Below are positions 45,992-57,192 of a stretch of 64,000 nt of DNA, piece by piece. The position numbers and the translations under genes were made by a program. The stretch is from Chionoecetes opilio (taxonomy: Eukaryota > Arthropoda > Malacostraca > Decapoda > Majidae): the NCBI GenBank assembly GCA_016584305.1, contig JACEEZ010006430.1:1-64000 (forward strand), in the 5' to 3' direction. The notes beneath the pieces were generated by a model, which worked only from the letters and a program-made list of their open reading frames with translations, was not told the origin of the DNA and made no database searches. The first letter of the stretch is position 1, and each line of letters begins with the position of its first letter.

Positions 45992-46025
45992 TCACGGAGA
46001 GATGCTCGGTGGCATCTCTCCGTGA
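45992..46025. other. Perfect 14-bp-stem hairpin inside the LINE
   Basis: TCACGGAGAGATGC (45,992-46,005) and GCATCTCTCCGTGA (46,012-46,025) around TCGGTG. On the minus strand one arm encodes the native DSRRDATE-like stretch. The other arm and a few following bases break the frame there, so it looks like a small inverted, template-copied insertion. Confidence 0.55.
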
Positions 46026-46030
46026 ATCAC

Positions 46031-46237
46031 TTAGTTCCTGTTGAGTTGGACGTCTAATAAACGACGTTGAAAAATGCAGGGTAGAATCATCAGCGTAGGA
46101 GTGGATAGGGCTTTGAGTAGACTTAGAAGATAATTAATGAATAATAGAAAGAGAATGGGTGTCAGGACACAATCCTGGGGAACACCACTATTGATAGATT
46201 TGGGAGAAGAACAATGTCCGTCTACAGTAGCTGCCAT
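46031..46237 (-). pseudogene. LINE ORF2 segment around the RT YADD box
   Basis: The frame has SKSINSGVPQDCVLTPILFL, the RT G-V-P-Q-G-x-V-L-S/T-P block. The catalytic tetrapeptide YADD is encoded at 46,086-46,097 but in the neighbouring frame, so a shift lies between the two blocks, near 46,130. Confidence 0.75.
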
Positions 46238-46324
46238 AGAACGGTTTGAAAGGAAACTTAAGATGAAGGTACAGAGAGAAGGATAGAAACCAAATGATTG
46301 TAGTTTGTGAATTAAAGATTTGTG

Positions 46325-47731
46325 TCAGACTCTATCAAAAGCTTTTGATATATCAAGGGCAACAGCAAAAGTTTCACCGAAACCCCTAAAGGAGGATGAC
46401 CAAGATTCAGTTAGGAAAGCTAGAAGATCGCCAGTAGATCGCCCTTTACGGAAACTGTACTGACGATCAGATAGAAGATTGTGAGCAGATAGATGCTTAA
46501 GAATCTTCGTATTAAGTATAGATTCAAAAACCTTAGAAAGGCAGGAAGTCAAAGCTATAGGACGGTAGTTTGAAGGATTAAAACGGTCACCCTTCTTAGG
46601 AACAGGTTGGATGTGAGCAAACTTCCAGCAAGAAGGAAAGGTGGAAGTAGATAGACAAAGACGGAAAAGTTTGACCAGGCAGGGTGCAGGCACAGAAGCA
46701 CAGTTTTTGCGAACAATAGGAGGGACTCCGCCAGGACCGTAAGCCTTCATAGGATCTAGGCCAGAAAGAACAAAGAAAACACCATTCCGAAGGATCTTAA
46801 TGACAGGCATAATATAGTCAAAGGGTGGAAGAGAAGGAGGAACAAGCCCTTCATCAACCAGAGTGAAATTTTTAGCAAAGGTTTGAGCGAAGAGTTCAGC
46901 TTTAAAATTAGATGAGACAGCTGTGGAGCCATCTGGGTGAAGCATAGGAGGGAAAGAGGAAGAAGAAAAATTGTTAGAGATGTTATTAGCTAGATGCCAG
47001 AAGTCACGAGAGGAATTTGATTCAGAAAGATTTTGACATTTTCTATGAATGAAAGAGTTTTTGGTAAGTTGAAGTAAAGATTTGGCATGATTACGGGCAG
47101 AAATATAAAGGGCATGAGTTTCAGGACATGGATGCTTACGGTACCGTTTGTGAGCCACCTCTCTATCTCGGACAGCATGCGAACAAGCAGAGTTAAACCA
47201 AGGTTGACGGGCTTTAGGATTAGAGAAAGTGTGTGGAATGTACGCCCCCATGCCAGAGACTATGACCTCAGTTATGCGCTCTGCACAAAGAGATGGGTCT
47301 TTGACATGGAAGCAGTAATCATTCCATGGGAAATCAAAGTAGTACTGCCCTAGGTCTTCCCACTTAGCTGAGTTGAAGTGCCAGAAGCACCTCCGCTTAG
47401 GTGGGTCCCGAGACGGTACCGGAGCGATAGGACAGGTTACAGAAATAAGATTGTGATCGGAGGAACCCAACGGAGAGAATAGTTTCACAGAGTAAGCAGA
47501 AGGGTTAGTAGTTAGGAAAAGATCAAGAATGTTGGGCGTGTCTCCAAGTCGGTCAGGAATACGGGTAGGGTGCTGCATCAGCTGCTCTAGGTCTTGGAGG
47601 ATAGAAAAGTTGTAGGCTTGTTCACCAGGTTGGTCAGTGAAAGAAGATGATAGCCATAGCTGGTGGTGAACATTGAAGTCCCCACGAATGGAAACTTCTG
47701 CTAAAGGAAAATGAGATGAGATGTGCTCCAC
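46325..47731 (-). CDS. LINE ORF2 segment: endonuclease C-terminus and RT
   Basis: The longest open frame in the window (468 codons). It is not opened by a true ATG but continues from upstream. Endonuclease: [13 protein letters not shown] near residue 15 (catalytic Asp-x-Asn), then [14 protein letters not shown] and [10 protein letters not shown] (about 90), the closing S-D-H box. A linker with [11 protein letters not shown] follows. [17 protein letters not shown] (about 320), [20 protein letters not shown] (about 380), [13 protein letters not shown], then [12 protein letters not shown] at the end with the first catalytic Asp. A stop follows directly after this motif. Confidence 0.85.
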   Translation of the reverse strand: MEHISSHFPLAEVSIRGDFNVHHQLWLSSSFTDQPGEQAYNFSILQDLEQLMQHPTRIPDRLGDTPNILDLFLTTNPSAYSVKLFSPLGSSDHNLISVTCPIAPVPSRDPPKRRCFWHFNSAKWEDLGQYYFDFPWNDYCFHVKDPSLCAERITEVIVSGMGAYIPHTFSNPKARQPWFNSACSHAVRDREVAHKRYRKHPCPETHALYISARNHAKSLLQLTKNSFIHRKCQNLSESNSSRDFWHLANNISNNFSSSSFPPMLHPDGSTAVSSNFKAELFAQTFAKNFTLVDEGLVPPSLPPFDYIMPVIKILRNGVFFVLSGLDPMKAYGPGGVPPIVRKNCASVPAPCLVKLFRLCLSTSTFPSCWKFAHIQPVPKKGDRFNPSNYRPIALTSCLSKVFESILNTKILKHLSAHNLLSDRQYSFRKGRSTGDLLAFLTESWSSSFRGFGETFAVALDISKAFDRV

Positions 47732-48055
47732 TTTTGATGTTAAATAGTCGAAGAATTTTACAGAGTCAGAGGAGTTAGGTGAGAGATATACAGCACAGAT
47801 AAATTTAGTAAGAGAGTGACATTGAAGTCAAAGCCAGATGGTAGAAAATTCGGAAGATTCAAGGCCGTGGGCACGAGAGCAAGTGATGTCATTGCGCACA
47901 TATACGCAACAGCCAGCTTTGGATTGAAAATGAGAATAGAGACAGTAAGAGGAGACAGAAAAAGGTCTGCTGTCAGTGCTCACAGACAGCTGAGTTTCGG
48001 TGAGGAAAAGAAGATGAGGTTTAGAGGAGGAGAGATGATGTTTGTGTTAAGATGG
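47732..48055 (-). pseudogene. LINE endonuclease N-terminal part, frameshifted
   Basis: In two frames the minus strand reads LTETQLSV, GCCVYVRNDITCSRAHGLES and STIWLRL, then [20 protein letters not shown], leading without a stop into the main frame. The LTE box holds an endonuclease catalytic Glu. It is truncated upstream of about 48,055. Confidence 0.6.
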
Positions 48056-49054
48056 TGGTAACATGCGTCTTATGAAAGCTGATGCTACGTACATGCCTTA
48101 GTACTGTCTTTATCACTGGACTGGTTAGGTTCTCTTTGGATTCGCGTGTCTCAACGAGGACATATTATCTATTATTGATATACATATTGTATTGTAACAT
48201 TTATTGATATTTCCTCTTCCTGTATCATGAATAGATGATCCCTTATTGATCTCAACTCCTGGTTTTCTTGTGTAAATACTGTCATAAGTGCTCATTTGCT
48301 GATTTTTTTATGTCATCACCACCATCGTTTAACCTCCATCCGCTGTGTTACTGGTCAGGGCTCCAGCTACCCTTTATTCTGCACTCATGCAAAAAACTAC
48401 TTTACATAGGATTTAGCTTGCGTTTCCACCGTAATCTCGTAATTATTTTTCTTCCTTTACTGTTTGTTTTTCTTTTGTATATTATTGTAATTACATATAT
48501 TACGTATCTATGAAATGTTCTTCCTATTTTGACTTAAATATTACTTTTTCACTTTTGTATCATGTTTTCGTGTGTCATTAGTTATAATTCTTATCCAGTT
48601 TAATAGGGATATATGAAATACGCCGTTCATGAGCTGTACCTTAACCTTACATGGCGGGTCCCGTTTTCACTAGTCAAGCACACCAGCCGGGCATATTTGC
48701 CTTAAATTGTCTGTTTTCTACAACAAGCTGTAAAATAACTACTAAAGCTATCTAAAAAAAATAATAATCATCGTTTAGCTTCATCTTTCATATATGTTAT
48801 GCAAGAATAATTAACTTTCTAGGTACTCTGGATACTTCACAGTGAGGTGATGAAGTAAACTATTTTTTGCATCTCTCCAGGTTCTCTGAGCTGACCTCTG
48901 TTCGAACGTTTGCGTACGGTCTAGACATTGGCTTTTCATTCTAGCCAGATACATTGTATTGATGCCAGTAAATGTGCATCGCGTTACCATTATCATTATT
49001 ATCATCATTATTATTACCAGTATTGTTAATAGTAGTAGTATAAGTAGTAGTAGT
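48056..49054. other. No recognised gene
   Basis: AT-rich DNA with ATT/TAG trinucleotide repeats at about 48,985-49,054. Confidence 0.5.
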
Positions 49055-49550
49055 CAGAGCTGGGGAGTATTTAAATAAATTTGTATTAAATACGTATTTA
49101 AATACATTGTTGTATTTAGAACTGTGTTTATAAATACATTGGTCTTCACGTATATAAATACGGTATGTAAATACTTTAATAAGTATCTAAATACAGTGTA
49201 TATATATATTTCATAATATAAAAACGTAAATACTTTTTTTGTCTGTTAAATACTCAATAATTTCAAATACTCAAGTTAATTAACCAATTAATTAAATATG
49301 CAATAAGACAGTATCATTTATCATTAACAAGCAGTATATAGTGTTAATCATGAATTACTGAATACACGTTAAAATTTGTGTGCATTTGAAATGTATTTAC
49401 AAATGTATTTAATTACAATTGATGTATTTAGTTTTTAGTACTTAAATACGTTCGTAAAATGGATTTAGTATTTGGTATTTATATACATTTATCCCATGTA
49501 TTTAGTATTTAGTATTTAACTACATTTAACTTATTTAGTGCCCAGATCAT
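49055..49550. mobile_element. Non-autonomous hAT-like MITE
   Basis: The ends CAGAGCTGGGGAGTA (49,055) and, inverted, ATGATCTGGGCACTA (ending 49,550) agree at 10 of 15 positions and resemble hAT CAGxGxTGGG ends. The flanks GTAGTAGT (49,047-49,054) and GTAGTAGA (49,551-49,558) fit an 8-bp duplication, though they lie in a TAG repeat. The 496-bp interior is packed with GTATTTAAATAC-type motifs near both ends, like hAT subterminal repeats. No coding. Confidence 0.55.
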
Positions 49551-49558
49551 GTAGTAGA

Positions 49559-50399
49559 ACATAGTAGTAGTAGTGGTGATAATAGTTGTACTAGTAATAG
49601 CAGTAATATTTGCAGTAGACTAGTAGTAGTACATACTACGCAGTAGTAGTAATTGTTTATATATATAAAACACTGTAATTAACTGGAAATTACAATCAAT
49701 GTAAAGAGAATTATCACCTTGCTATTACCCATAAACTATCTAGACTGAAAGACTACCTTTGCTAGCGCTAACTAGGGTATACTCATCAGTGGTAGATGGG
49801 TTTTTTGTTTTAAGGTGTTGCTTATATCCACGAGGGTGTATCAAGGGGGCTGTTAATGGTCCACGTGGTGTTCCTGATCAACGCCTGGAGACTGGTACCT
49901 TCCAGGGTACCGATGGAATGAATAATTTCGGGCGCGATAGTCGTTAGTGTGACGATGTATCACGTCTTTTTTCAACAACCGATTGATCGGTTATCTATTA
50001 TTTACACACATGATGTTAGCCAAACGTGACTACACCTTAGTAGTTTAAAATCATGAGCGTGACTGATTTCTCCCCACCTGGTGGGGAGGAATCACGTAGC
50101 TTTGGTTACACGTGGAGGGTTCCAATAATTTTCACCCACAACCCCTATTTTACTTTATCATTCTGATTAATTGTTGTAAAATATAATGCAACTGAAATTA
50201 TTAATTTATCATATCACCATATTTGATTTATCTTATATTATACCGAATTCTACAATACTATATACATTGGTAGGATATACCCACCTCCCTCTTCACCCCA
50301 GGGGAGGGGGGAACCACACCAACACCACCCTCCTTCAATCGGAAGGACGGCTTTGTTGGATAATATCCACAACTGGGAGCCGGTGAAAAAAAAAGGCTT
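49559..50399. other. Flank 3' of the BEL copy, possible element end
   Basis: No gene. A few short blocks (CGATTGATCGGTT at 49,979, GACTACAC at 50,029, TTCCAATAAT at 50,126) occur in the same order near 7,440-7,600. The similarity is too weak, and in an orientation relative to BEL too awkward, to call an LTR. Confidence 0.3.
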
Positions 50400-50886
50400 G
50401 CTTCCGGTGAGTTGACGCCCTTTTTAAGAGTTTTTTCCAAGTGGTTTTACATTTTAAAGTAGCTTGCCTCTTTGGTCGGAGTACCCTAAGGTGGTCTGGC
50501 AAGACGCAGCCTTAGAGTCCTCCCTTACCTCTTCGGCTTACTCTAGGAGGAATCAAGTTATTTACCGTCCGCACACATCGTTGTCCCCTCACTAGTACCT
50601 TACTGGTACCTCACAATCCCCTGTCCATCAGTATGCAGTTTTGCTATTTTTCCTAGAGGCCATTGCGAGCGCGGCATTTCTCCCTTAAGAATTACTATAT
50701 CTCCCACTATTATTGGAAATAGATTTTCTGGCTTTTGAGCCCCATAAAATTTTCCCTTAGACTCAGTAAATAATCTGCACTCAAATGCTTATCCCATGAC
50801 CTTAACATTTTACTTAAGGTGTGATAACCTTCCCGGAGATGTTGAGCCGGGTCATTTATTGTAGGATCTTATATATCTTCCCTTCT
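50400..50886 (-). pseudogene. BEL/Pao DUF5641-like C-terminal region
   Basis: In mixed frames the minus strand reads SLREKFYGAQKPENLFPIIV, GDIVILKGEMPRSQWPLGKI and HTDGQGIVR. This corresponds to the L-R-E...V-G-D-V-V...P-R-x-x-W-x-x-G-x-I region that follows BEL/Pao integrases. Several stops are present. Confidence 0.65.
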
Positions 50887-51093
50887 TTATATGAAAGGAA
50901 AGGGTTCAAGTCTTCTCCCATAAATCAAATGTGAGGGAGTAAGAGCTTCTATGTTTACTGATGAATCATCATAGGTTAAGGGTCGGTTATTAATACGGTA
51001 CTCAATTTCGGTTACTATGGTCTTCAATTCTTCTAGACCTATCTTTGTCTTGTGGAGAGTTCTCCTAAGACAAGACTTAACTATGCCTATCAT
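50887..51093 (-). pseudogene. BEL/Pao integrase C-terminal helix region
   Basis: MIGIVKSCLRRTLHKTKIGL, then TIVTEIEYRINNRPLTY and LTPSHLIYGRRL, the standard motifs after the third catalytic acid. That acid would lie just before MIGIVK, where a stop codon now stands. Confidence 0.75.
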
Positions 51094-51161
51094 TCTTTAT
51101 GTGAAACCATTTTTCCAAGGAGCTCTAGGGGTAGTAAACGTCCATGAGCATTTCCTTAGCT

Positions 51162-51473
51162 CTAGAGATTTTTTACTGATGGATGATTTAATATTTCTAA
51201 CAATATGGGGGAGGCTCCTACGAAGTTAGTAGCATTATAACTAATCAATCGCCGAGGACACGACCGCAGAGCCACAAACCACCGGAACACTTGAATAAGG
51301 GGTTCGGCATTTAAATCATTAGCTATTTCTAAATGAGCAGCCTTTGTAAAGGTACAAGTGAATAAACAGACATATACTTTCTTGGGGGGAGTATTATCTC
51401 CAGTAATTATTATTGCCCCAGTATAGTCGATACCAGTTACTTCAAATGGTTTTAATAGTTGTACTCGATCCAT
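51162..51473 (-). pseudogene. BEL/Pao integrase core
   Basis: FEVTGIDYTGAIIITGDN carries the first catalytic Asp. VYVCLFTCTFTKAAHLEIAN follows, then LRSCPRRLISYNATNFVGA, where the second catalytic Asp is replaced by Tyr. In the right-arm copy the same position is Asn, so the two copies lost it differently. The frame is open over 104 codons. Confidence 0.8.
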
Positions 51474-51502
51474 GGGGAGTTCAGGGGGCCCGAGATAAGT
51501 GA

Positions 51503-51757
51503 CTAGTCTTCCTTTTTATTTATTGTATTTGATTTGACTGCCTGTCTACCCTGTGGTATCCAAAATTCCCTCCTGAGATAGGCTAATGTGTCAGCCATTC
51601 CGCCATGTAACGAGTTCGCATTAAATTTATCCACTAGTAATTTTGTAAGATGATGACGTTTGGGAATTAGCATGGGATGGCAGGTGTTAGATCGTTGGTT
51701 GGTTGGTTGGAAGATCAGCATTCCAAATTCTTCCGCGACACCTAAGGATACCCTCAT
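51503..51757 (-). pseudogene. BEL/Pao integrase zinc-binding region
   Basis: HPMLIPKRHHLTKLLVDKFN, then HGGMADTLAYLRREFWIPQG and RQAVKS. This is the H2C2-type zinc region upstream of the core, with the cysteine pair lost after a frame change. A (TTGG)n expansion at 51,693-51,712 encodes the odd QPTNQ insert. Confidence 0.7.
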
Positions 51758-52419
51758 TATCCAGGTTAAGACCTAATGATATTATAAATTTGTTCCTATG
51801 GGGGCTGCCCGAAGCTAAGAGCTGCTATTCCTTAGGAAATTCCTGCTTTTGTATTGTACTGACCCAATCCCTTTATCCCTAACCTTTAGCTATCCCTTTA
51901 TATGATTTGAAGACTAAACTAGTACTCTTCAATAGTTTGCACAATAAGGAAAACCTTTTTATGTTCATAACAGGATCTGGGATCAATATAGGTTATATTG
52001 TTATAACTTCTGATATGTCTGACTTACTATAGACCTTTTGATTAGGCAAGTCATTATTATTTTTCAGCCAGGTAGGACATTTAAACCATAATCCTGTATT
52101 TAATTTGAGGATAGTAGTTCCTCTGGACAAATTATCAACTGTGATTTCCTTGGTAGCATCATGATTATAGTGAAATGTGGAACCTAAATAATTTATTTTA
52201 CCAACACGATTTCTTATATAAGGGATTTTTGTATTGTTTCACTAACCAGTGTAGGCAAATGTCACTATCGGTCCACAGATATACCTCACTAATTTGTAAT
52301 GCATTACTTAGATATTGTGCTAATTTAGTGCCTAATTATAATGCAGTAAGCTCCATTTGAGGCAGGGTTCTAGGCTTAATTGGGGAAACCCCCGAGCCTT
52401 AAGACATAATTAAATTACA

Positions 52420-52700
52420 TTCCTCTCCTGCTTTAACGTAGGCAACTGCACAGTATGCACTTTTTGAAGCATCACAAAATATGTGTATTTGCTGGGGTTG
52501 TCGCCCATCAGTATTTATTCTTTTACTTATGTGAACTTCATTTATTTTATTGAACTCAGATTTTATAGTCACCCATTCTGATGTATATTTCCCATCAAGG
52601 GGGGTATCCCAATCGAGGTGTTCTCCCCAGTCCTTTTGTATTAGACATTTACCCCTTATAGTTATAATATTGGGCTCATTATGCCCAAGGGGTTAAATAG
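52420..52700 (-). pseudogene. BEL/Pao RNase H region
   Basis: The minus strand reads KDWGEHLDWDTPLDGKYTSE, WVTIKSEFNKINEVHISKRI, and then IHIFCDASKSAYCAVAYVKA. The W-D-x-P-L block and the F-x-D-A-S-x-x-A-Y-x-A-V-x-Y RNase H strand are typical of BEL/Pao. The catalytic Asp of the D-A-S motif is kept. Confidence 0.7.
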
Positions 52701-53425
52701 TTGGCTGACCTGACTTAAGAGTGTTCTCTTTGTTAGGACTACATAAACAAAATCTGGAGCAAGAGAAATATTATCTTAATTCATCAGTTTTTACATTCCA
52801 CCATAATCCTAACACTGATTGAACTTCTGGTGGTGCATAATTAAGGAAATCCTTCCTTATTATCCTTTCTAGCTTGGAGAATTAGTATTTCAACTCTCTA
52901 AAAGGAAGGCTGGCCTTCCTACATTCTATATTAGCAAGGTTATACATTTTTATTAGTTCTACCTCTGAATTTATCATCCCCTGCAAATTATCCGTACAGA
53001 AGTTCTTCCTTAATTCTGGACCATCTGAATCTCTAAAATGGTACTGTAATGTTTAATTTAATAATAAAGGGCTCGAGCAAGAACCAAAAAGAACTGATTT
53101 CAACCTATACGTTGCTAGTGGACTGTCCTACTGATCTACATTTTCAGACAATAGGATCTTTGTGAAATCTGTCTTCTTCCCCTAGACCTAATCTTAGAAA
53201 TGCTATGGAGATATTAGCCACATAGGCGAATTTATCTGTCTGAATTTTACTAGAACATATCCTAAATCAGACAAGAGATTAGGGCCTATCTGAAGGCAGC
53301 AGTCATTTAAGTTAGCATCTGGTTTAGTTTTGAAACTACAATTGAATACTATTATAATTGGGGTGGTTGATTAATCTTGGTCACTGCATGATCAGTTAAA
53401 TACTGTCTTACGTTATGATCAACTA
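52700..53425 (-). pseudogene. BEL/Pao reverse transcriptase, palm region
   Basis: LQYHFRDSDGPELRKNFCTD and NLQGMINSEVE cover the RT active-site box (about 52,975-53,040). The family form has Tyr-Val before the Asp, and here Cys-Thr replaces them. Further RT sequence lies in the pieces at 54,477-54,704 and 57,599-58,030 (about 57,880-58,020 matches 12,790-12,965). Confidence 0.65.
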
Positions 53426-54476
53426 CAGTGCAATTCAACCTGGGTGGACGGTCCACCTTAAGGTGGACGAGACTAAGTGAGGGGTGGACGTCTGTCACGG
53501 GGTGGACAGGTGATTGGACGAAATGATGCCCACGTGTCAGTATAGATCAGTGTTTTTCTGATTTTGAAGTCTTGGATACCTACATACGTATATGAGAAAA
53601 TGTGGCTGAGAACATGATGATGGCTTGCAGACAGCAGAACAAGCACTGGAGGTACGAATGTCCCACTTTATTACCACACACCTTACTTTGATGCAGGAAA
53701 ACCTTGACTTATACTTCCAATAGACCTGACCTCCAACATGTGAAGGCATACTCAATTTTCAGACGATGGAACTGATCATTTTGATGAACTATTGGAGCTT
53801 CGGGTGTAATATTCCCAGAAAACAGCTTTCAAAACATTTGGCCAGCCCACACATTTCTGAGTTGCCCTGCATGATACTCAGGAATACAAGGAGTTAACTG
53901 AGCAGGCAACTGCCATGTTTGTCCAGATGCCATTATTATAACTATCTGTGTGAGCAAGGTTTCTCAAACTTAGTTCTAAGCAAGGCAAAGAAAAGGAATG
54001 CCATTCCGAATTTGGATCCTTTCACGTGGGTTGCACTTGAAACATCATCTGATGCTCGATTTAAGCAGACACATTACAACAGCAGCCAGGACACAGATTT
54101 TTGTTTCTTGAAGTAAAAGGCTTTTTTTTCTGGATTACCAGATATAACGCATAATATGTGCAGTTTTACTTTAGTTTCATGAAGAAAAATGCATTTGCTC
54201 TGGAATCCCTAAGTTATTTGTATTTGTTATTGTATATTTATAGTTTTAGACCGCATGTGTTAATATACAGAAGAATATGTAAGCTGTAAATATAAAATAC
54301 GTGCAGCTGCTTTTTCCTACATATACATTTGTAGAATGATATAGTCAATATTTGATATAGTATATTTACAATGTAAAGAGCCGTGAGATTTTAGAGATTA
54401 AAACAAATTGAGGTGGACAGCTTTTACCAAATCACCACTAGGGGTGGACGACATCAAAACAGGTTGAAGAGCACTG
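53426..54476 (+). mobile_element. hAT element 1, internally deleted, inserted in BEL
   Basis: The TIRs CAGTGCAATTCAACCTG (53,426) and, inverted, CAGTGCTCTTCAACCTG (ending 54,476) differ at two positions. The 8-bp flanks ATCAACTA (53,418-53,425) and ATCTACTA (54,477-54,484) agree at 7 of 8. GGTGGACG repeats lie inside both ends. Only a C-terminal transposase remnant is left inside (53,919-54,116). Confidence 0.8.
53919..54116 (+). pseudogene. hAT transposase C-terminal remnant
   Basis: YNYLCEQGFSNLVLSKAKKR, then DPFTWVALETSSDARFKQ and a stop: the C-terminal hAT dimerisation region (Y-L-C-E-x-x-F-S). All upstream transposase domains are missing. Confidence 0.65.
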
Positions 54477-55112
54477 ATCTACTACATTATCTAGTTTTTC
54501 GATAAAGTAATCCTTTAATTGATCTTGGATTATCTTATCATAGCAAATTTAGACTGTTTTTTTTCAGTTTTCTTAATTATTTTTTTCATTGGCTCTTAAT
54601 TATCTGATAATTGGAAGGTATCATAGGGGCGTCTATTTGGAAAGGTAATCCTACTTCATATTTGATGATCACATAGTTAACAGTATCATCATAGTCATCT
54701 AGAGCAGTGTTTCTCAACCAGGGGTCCACGGACCCCTAGGGGGACGCAGAAACATATCAAGGGGTCCGCAAGACGGGGACTTCAACATATTACAGTTAAT
54801 CCTGTCATGGCTCAGTTTTTTTTAATCATGATTACACAATTTGTCTTAATCGAGATGTCCCGTTTTTTTTCTAGTTTTCCCTGGCTAGTGCGTCTCTCAG
54901 AATGTGGCGATGATTGTATAATATATTATAATTCCTATCACTAAATGCTTAAAAAGGTGAGGCTATATTTGTTGGCAACGTTGCTTCGGGGTGGCATAAC
55001 ATGCATGCAATAGCTACACAGCGCGTTGCCCAGAGCTCAGCCCGGAGCTGTATTCATTCTGCTGACGACTGCTGCTGACTGAACACGTGGCGTGACTGGC
55101 TGTTCTTGGGAT

Positions 55113-55246
55113 GTAAGTTTCGCATAATGTTGTGTAATTTGTTTGGTTGCTTGCTTTTCATTTGACCACACTATAATACTGACACTGTGCAACAAATATG
55201 CAGGTCTTCTTCACCTTAAAGTTTGTTGCTTCTTTTCTTTTTCCAG
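55113..55246 (+). other. Possible intron in the hAT transposase leader
   Basis: GTAAGT at 55,113-55,118 and a pyrimidine tract ending TTTTTCCAG at 55,246 would fit a short intron joining an upstream leader to the first coding segment, which lacks an ATG of its own at its start. Inference from splice-site look only. Confidence 0.3.
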
Positions 55247-55696
55247 ACTGATGTTTACCTTTCTGTGAAGAAAATAGACAAATATGTTATTAGACCGTCC
55301 TCATCAAAACAAGAACTACCAAACAAACAGAGTTATGAGCTAAAATCTTCAGATGATAAGTCAGAGGTCACATCCGTTGAGAGGAAGAGGAAGATTAGTT
55401 CTGGTCATTTTATGGACTCAAAAATTAGGAAATATGATGATATTTACCTTAACTATGACTTTGTAGTAAGTACAAGTGAAGGATTTGAACAGCCACAGTG
55501 CGTCCTTTGCTGCAGAGTACTGTCCAATGAGAGTATGAAGCCCTCCAATTTAATTAGGCACTTCCAGGCAAGGCATTGTCAGTACAAGGATAAGTCAAGA
55601 AAAAAATTTGAGCGCAAAGCTAAAGAGCTGCGCAGTGCACAAGTCGGGTTAAAGGCCACTACCACTATGGATAAAAAACTGCTTAAGATCTCATAA
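55223..55696 (+). pseudogene. hAT transposase, BED zinc-finger segment
   Basis: 157 codons. A Lys/Ser-rich leader precedes KYDDIYLNYDFVVSTSEGFE and then PQCVLCCRVLSNESMKPSNL, with HFQARHC to follow. This is the C-x-x-C...H-x(3-5)-H/C pattern of a BED finger as in ZBED5-like proteins. TAA at 55,694-55,696 closes this frame. The next segment is in another frame, so a frameshift lies near 55,690. Confidence 0.8.
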
Positions 55697-55700
55697 TATT

Positions 55701-56213
55701 TTGGCTCAGAAAATGCCTCACATAATTGGGGAAAAATTGATCATGCCTTGTGCAATTGAAATTGTCAGGGAAATGCAAGGGGAAGAAAAAGCTAAGGCAT
55801 TAACAAAAATTCCAATATCAAATGACATTGTGAAACACCGCATCTCTTCAATGTCTGAAGATATACTGGAACAATGCACTGCACGTCTCCGTAACAATGA
55901 CTTTGCCATCCACCTGGATGAATCAACAGATGTGTCCAAAATGTCACATCTACTGGCGTTTGTGCGCTATATGTGGGAGAATGAATTACGAGAGGACTTT
56001 TTGTTTTGCAAAGAGATGAGAACAACAACTACAGGAATGGACGTGTTTCAAACTCTGGATAACTTTATGAAGAATAATGTAATCAGTTGGACTAATTGCA
56101 TCGGAATATGTACTGATGGCGTCGCAGCCATGACTGGCAGGCATAAAGGAGTCGTGACCAGAATATTTGAAGTAGCTCCACGTGCCATTGCAACTCACTG
56201 TTTTTTGCACTGA
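55701..56213 (+). pseudogene. hAT transposase, catalytic N-terminal segment
   Basis: KIPISNDIVKHRISSMSEDI, then AIHLDESTDVSKMSHLLAFV (first catalytic Asp, D-E-S-T-D), GICTDGVAAMTGRHKGVV (second Asp, C-T-D-G) and ATHCFLH. TGA at 56,211-56,213 stands where an Arg codon is usual in the family, and the frame continues after it, with a further stop near 56,289. Confidence 0.85.
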
Positions 56214-56363
56214 GAATTGCTCGCTGATAAAGACTTGGAGCGTGGGCTTCACGCAGTTATAAACACTGATGTAGAATGTAAACTTCGTTAAAGCAAGGGC
56301 CACAAATTCCAGACTGTTTGCTGCACTCTGCTAGGAAGTAGGTGCAGACTATATATTCTACTT

Positions 56364-56918
56364 ATGCATACAGAGGTGAGATGGTTGTCCCGCAGGCGGA
56401 TGCTCACACGCTTATTCAGCCTAAGGGAGGAGCTGTGTACATTCCTCTCAGAGAAGAAACCTGAGCTTGCAGATTTCTTTAATGATGATATATGGTTTCT
56501 TCAGCTGAGCTACCTGGCAGACATATTCAGCGAAGTAAATAAGTTGAACAGAGTAATGCAAGGTGCAAACACAAAAACAAATTCTCAGTACCAAAAAGTT
56601 GAGGCTTTCAAAAGAAAGCTCAAGTTGTGGCGTGTTCGTACCTCGTCAGGAATCACTGATATGTTTGAAAATATGCATGCATTCATTCAAGACAGCGACA
56701 TTGGTTTCAATGTAGTCAAAGCACAGGTAACATTGCACCTGTCAAAGTTGTTGGAAAAATTCAACAGTTATTTCCTTGAGCTAACAGAGGAGCAGGCTGC
56801 TTCTTACCAGTGGATAGAAAACCCCTTCATTGAGAATATTGAGATGAAGCTCCCAGAAGCATCACAGTCAAAATTATTAGAGGAGCTCATTGACCTATCA
56901 TCTGATGAATGGCCATGA
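56364..56918 (+). pseudogene. hAT transposase, insertion-domain segment
   Basis: Same frame as the previous segment. HTEVRWLSRRRMLTRLFSLR carries the R-W motif region, then LADFFNDDIWFLQLSYLADI, FSEVNKLNRVMQGANTKTNS and a long helical insertion domain ending ELIDLSSDEWP. It is stopped by TGA at 56,916-56,918 through a frameshift. Confidence 0.85.
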
Positions 56919-57192
56919 CCATGAAGACTCGATTCAGTGCAGTGCCACTAGAAACCCTCTGGGCTCAATGTTTTCATGAGTTCCCGATTTCTCATGGAGC
57001 AGCTATGAAAGTGTTGTTACTTTTCACCACCACCTACCTATGTGAGTCAAGCTTTTCAGCCATGACAGCACTGAAAACTAAATATTGGTCATGATTAAGG
57101 ATCGAAGATGACATGCGTGTCAGTTTATCTAGGAATACCCCCACGCATTGATAACATCATTGATAGCAGTCAGCAGCAAATATCACATTAAG
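56909..57192 (+). pseudogene. hAT transposase, C-terminal dimerisation segment
   Basis: ETLWAQCFHEFPISHGAAMK, then TTYLCESSFSAMTALKTKYW (the hAT dimerisation motif). A TGA at 57,092-57,094 and one further shift precede a tail that ends with a DNIIDSSQQQISH stretch and TAA near 57,190. Two breaks remain in this part. Confidence 0.8.

Larger units (their letters stand above)
45086..48055 (-). mobile_element. 5'-truncated LINE with endonuclease and RT (jockey/CR1 group)
   Basis: On the minus strand the element runs from an apurinic-type endonuclease (from about 48,055) through the RT to a C-terminal domain. A 3' UTR and a poly-A tail follow, seen as a T run at 45,090-45,117. The 5' part, including any ORF1, is missing. 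Three reading segments cover ORF2, so only a few frameshifts or stops separate it from openness. No target-site duplication was delimited. Confidence 0.85.

Noticed and set aside
49950..50160. LTR of the second BEL/Pao copy
   Set aside because: Three short blocks match 7,440-7,600 in order, but in the wrong orientation relative to BEL and with poor identity between them.
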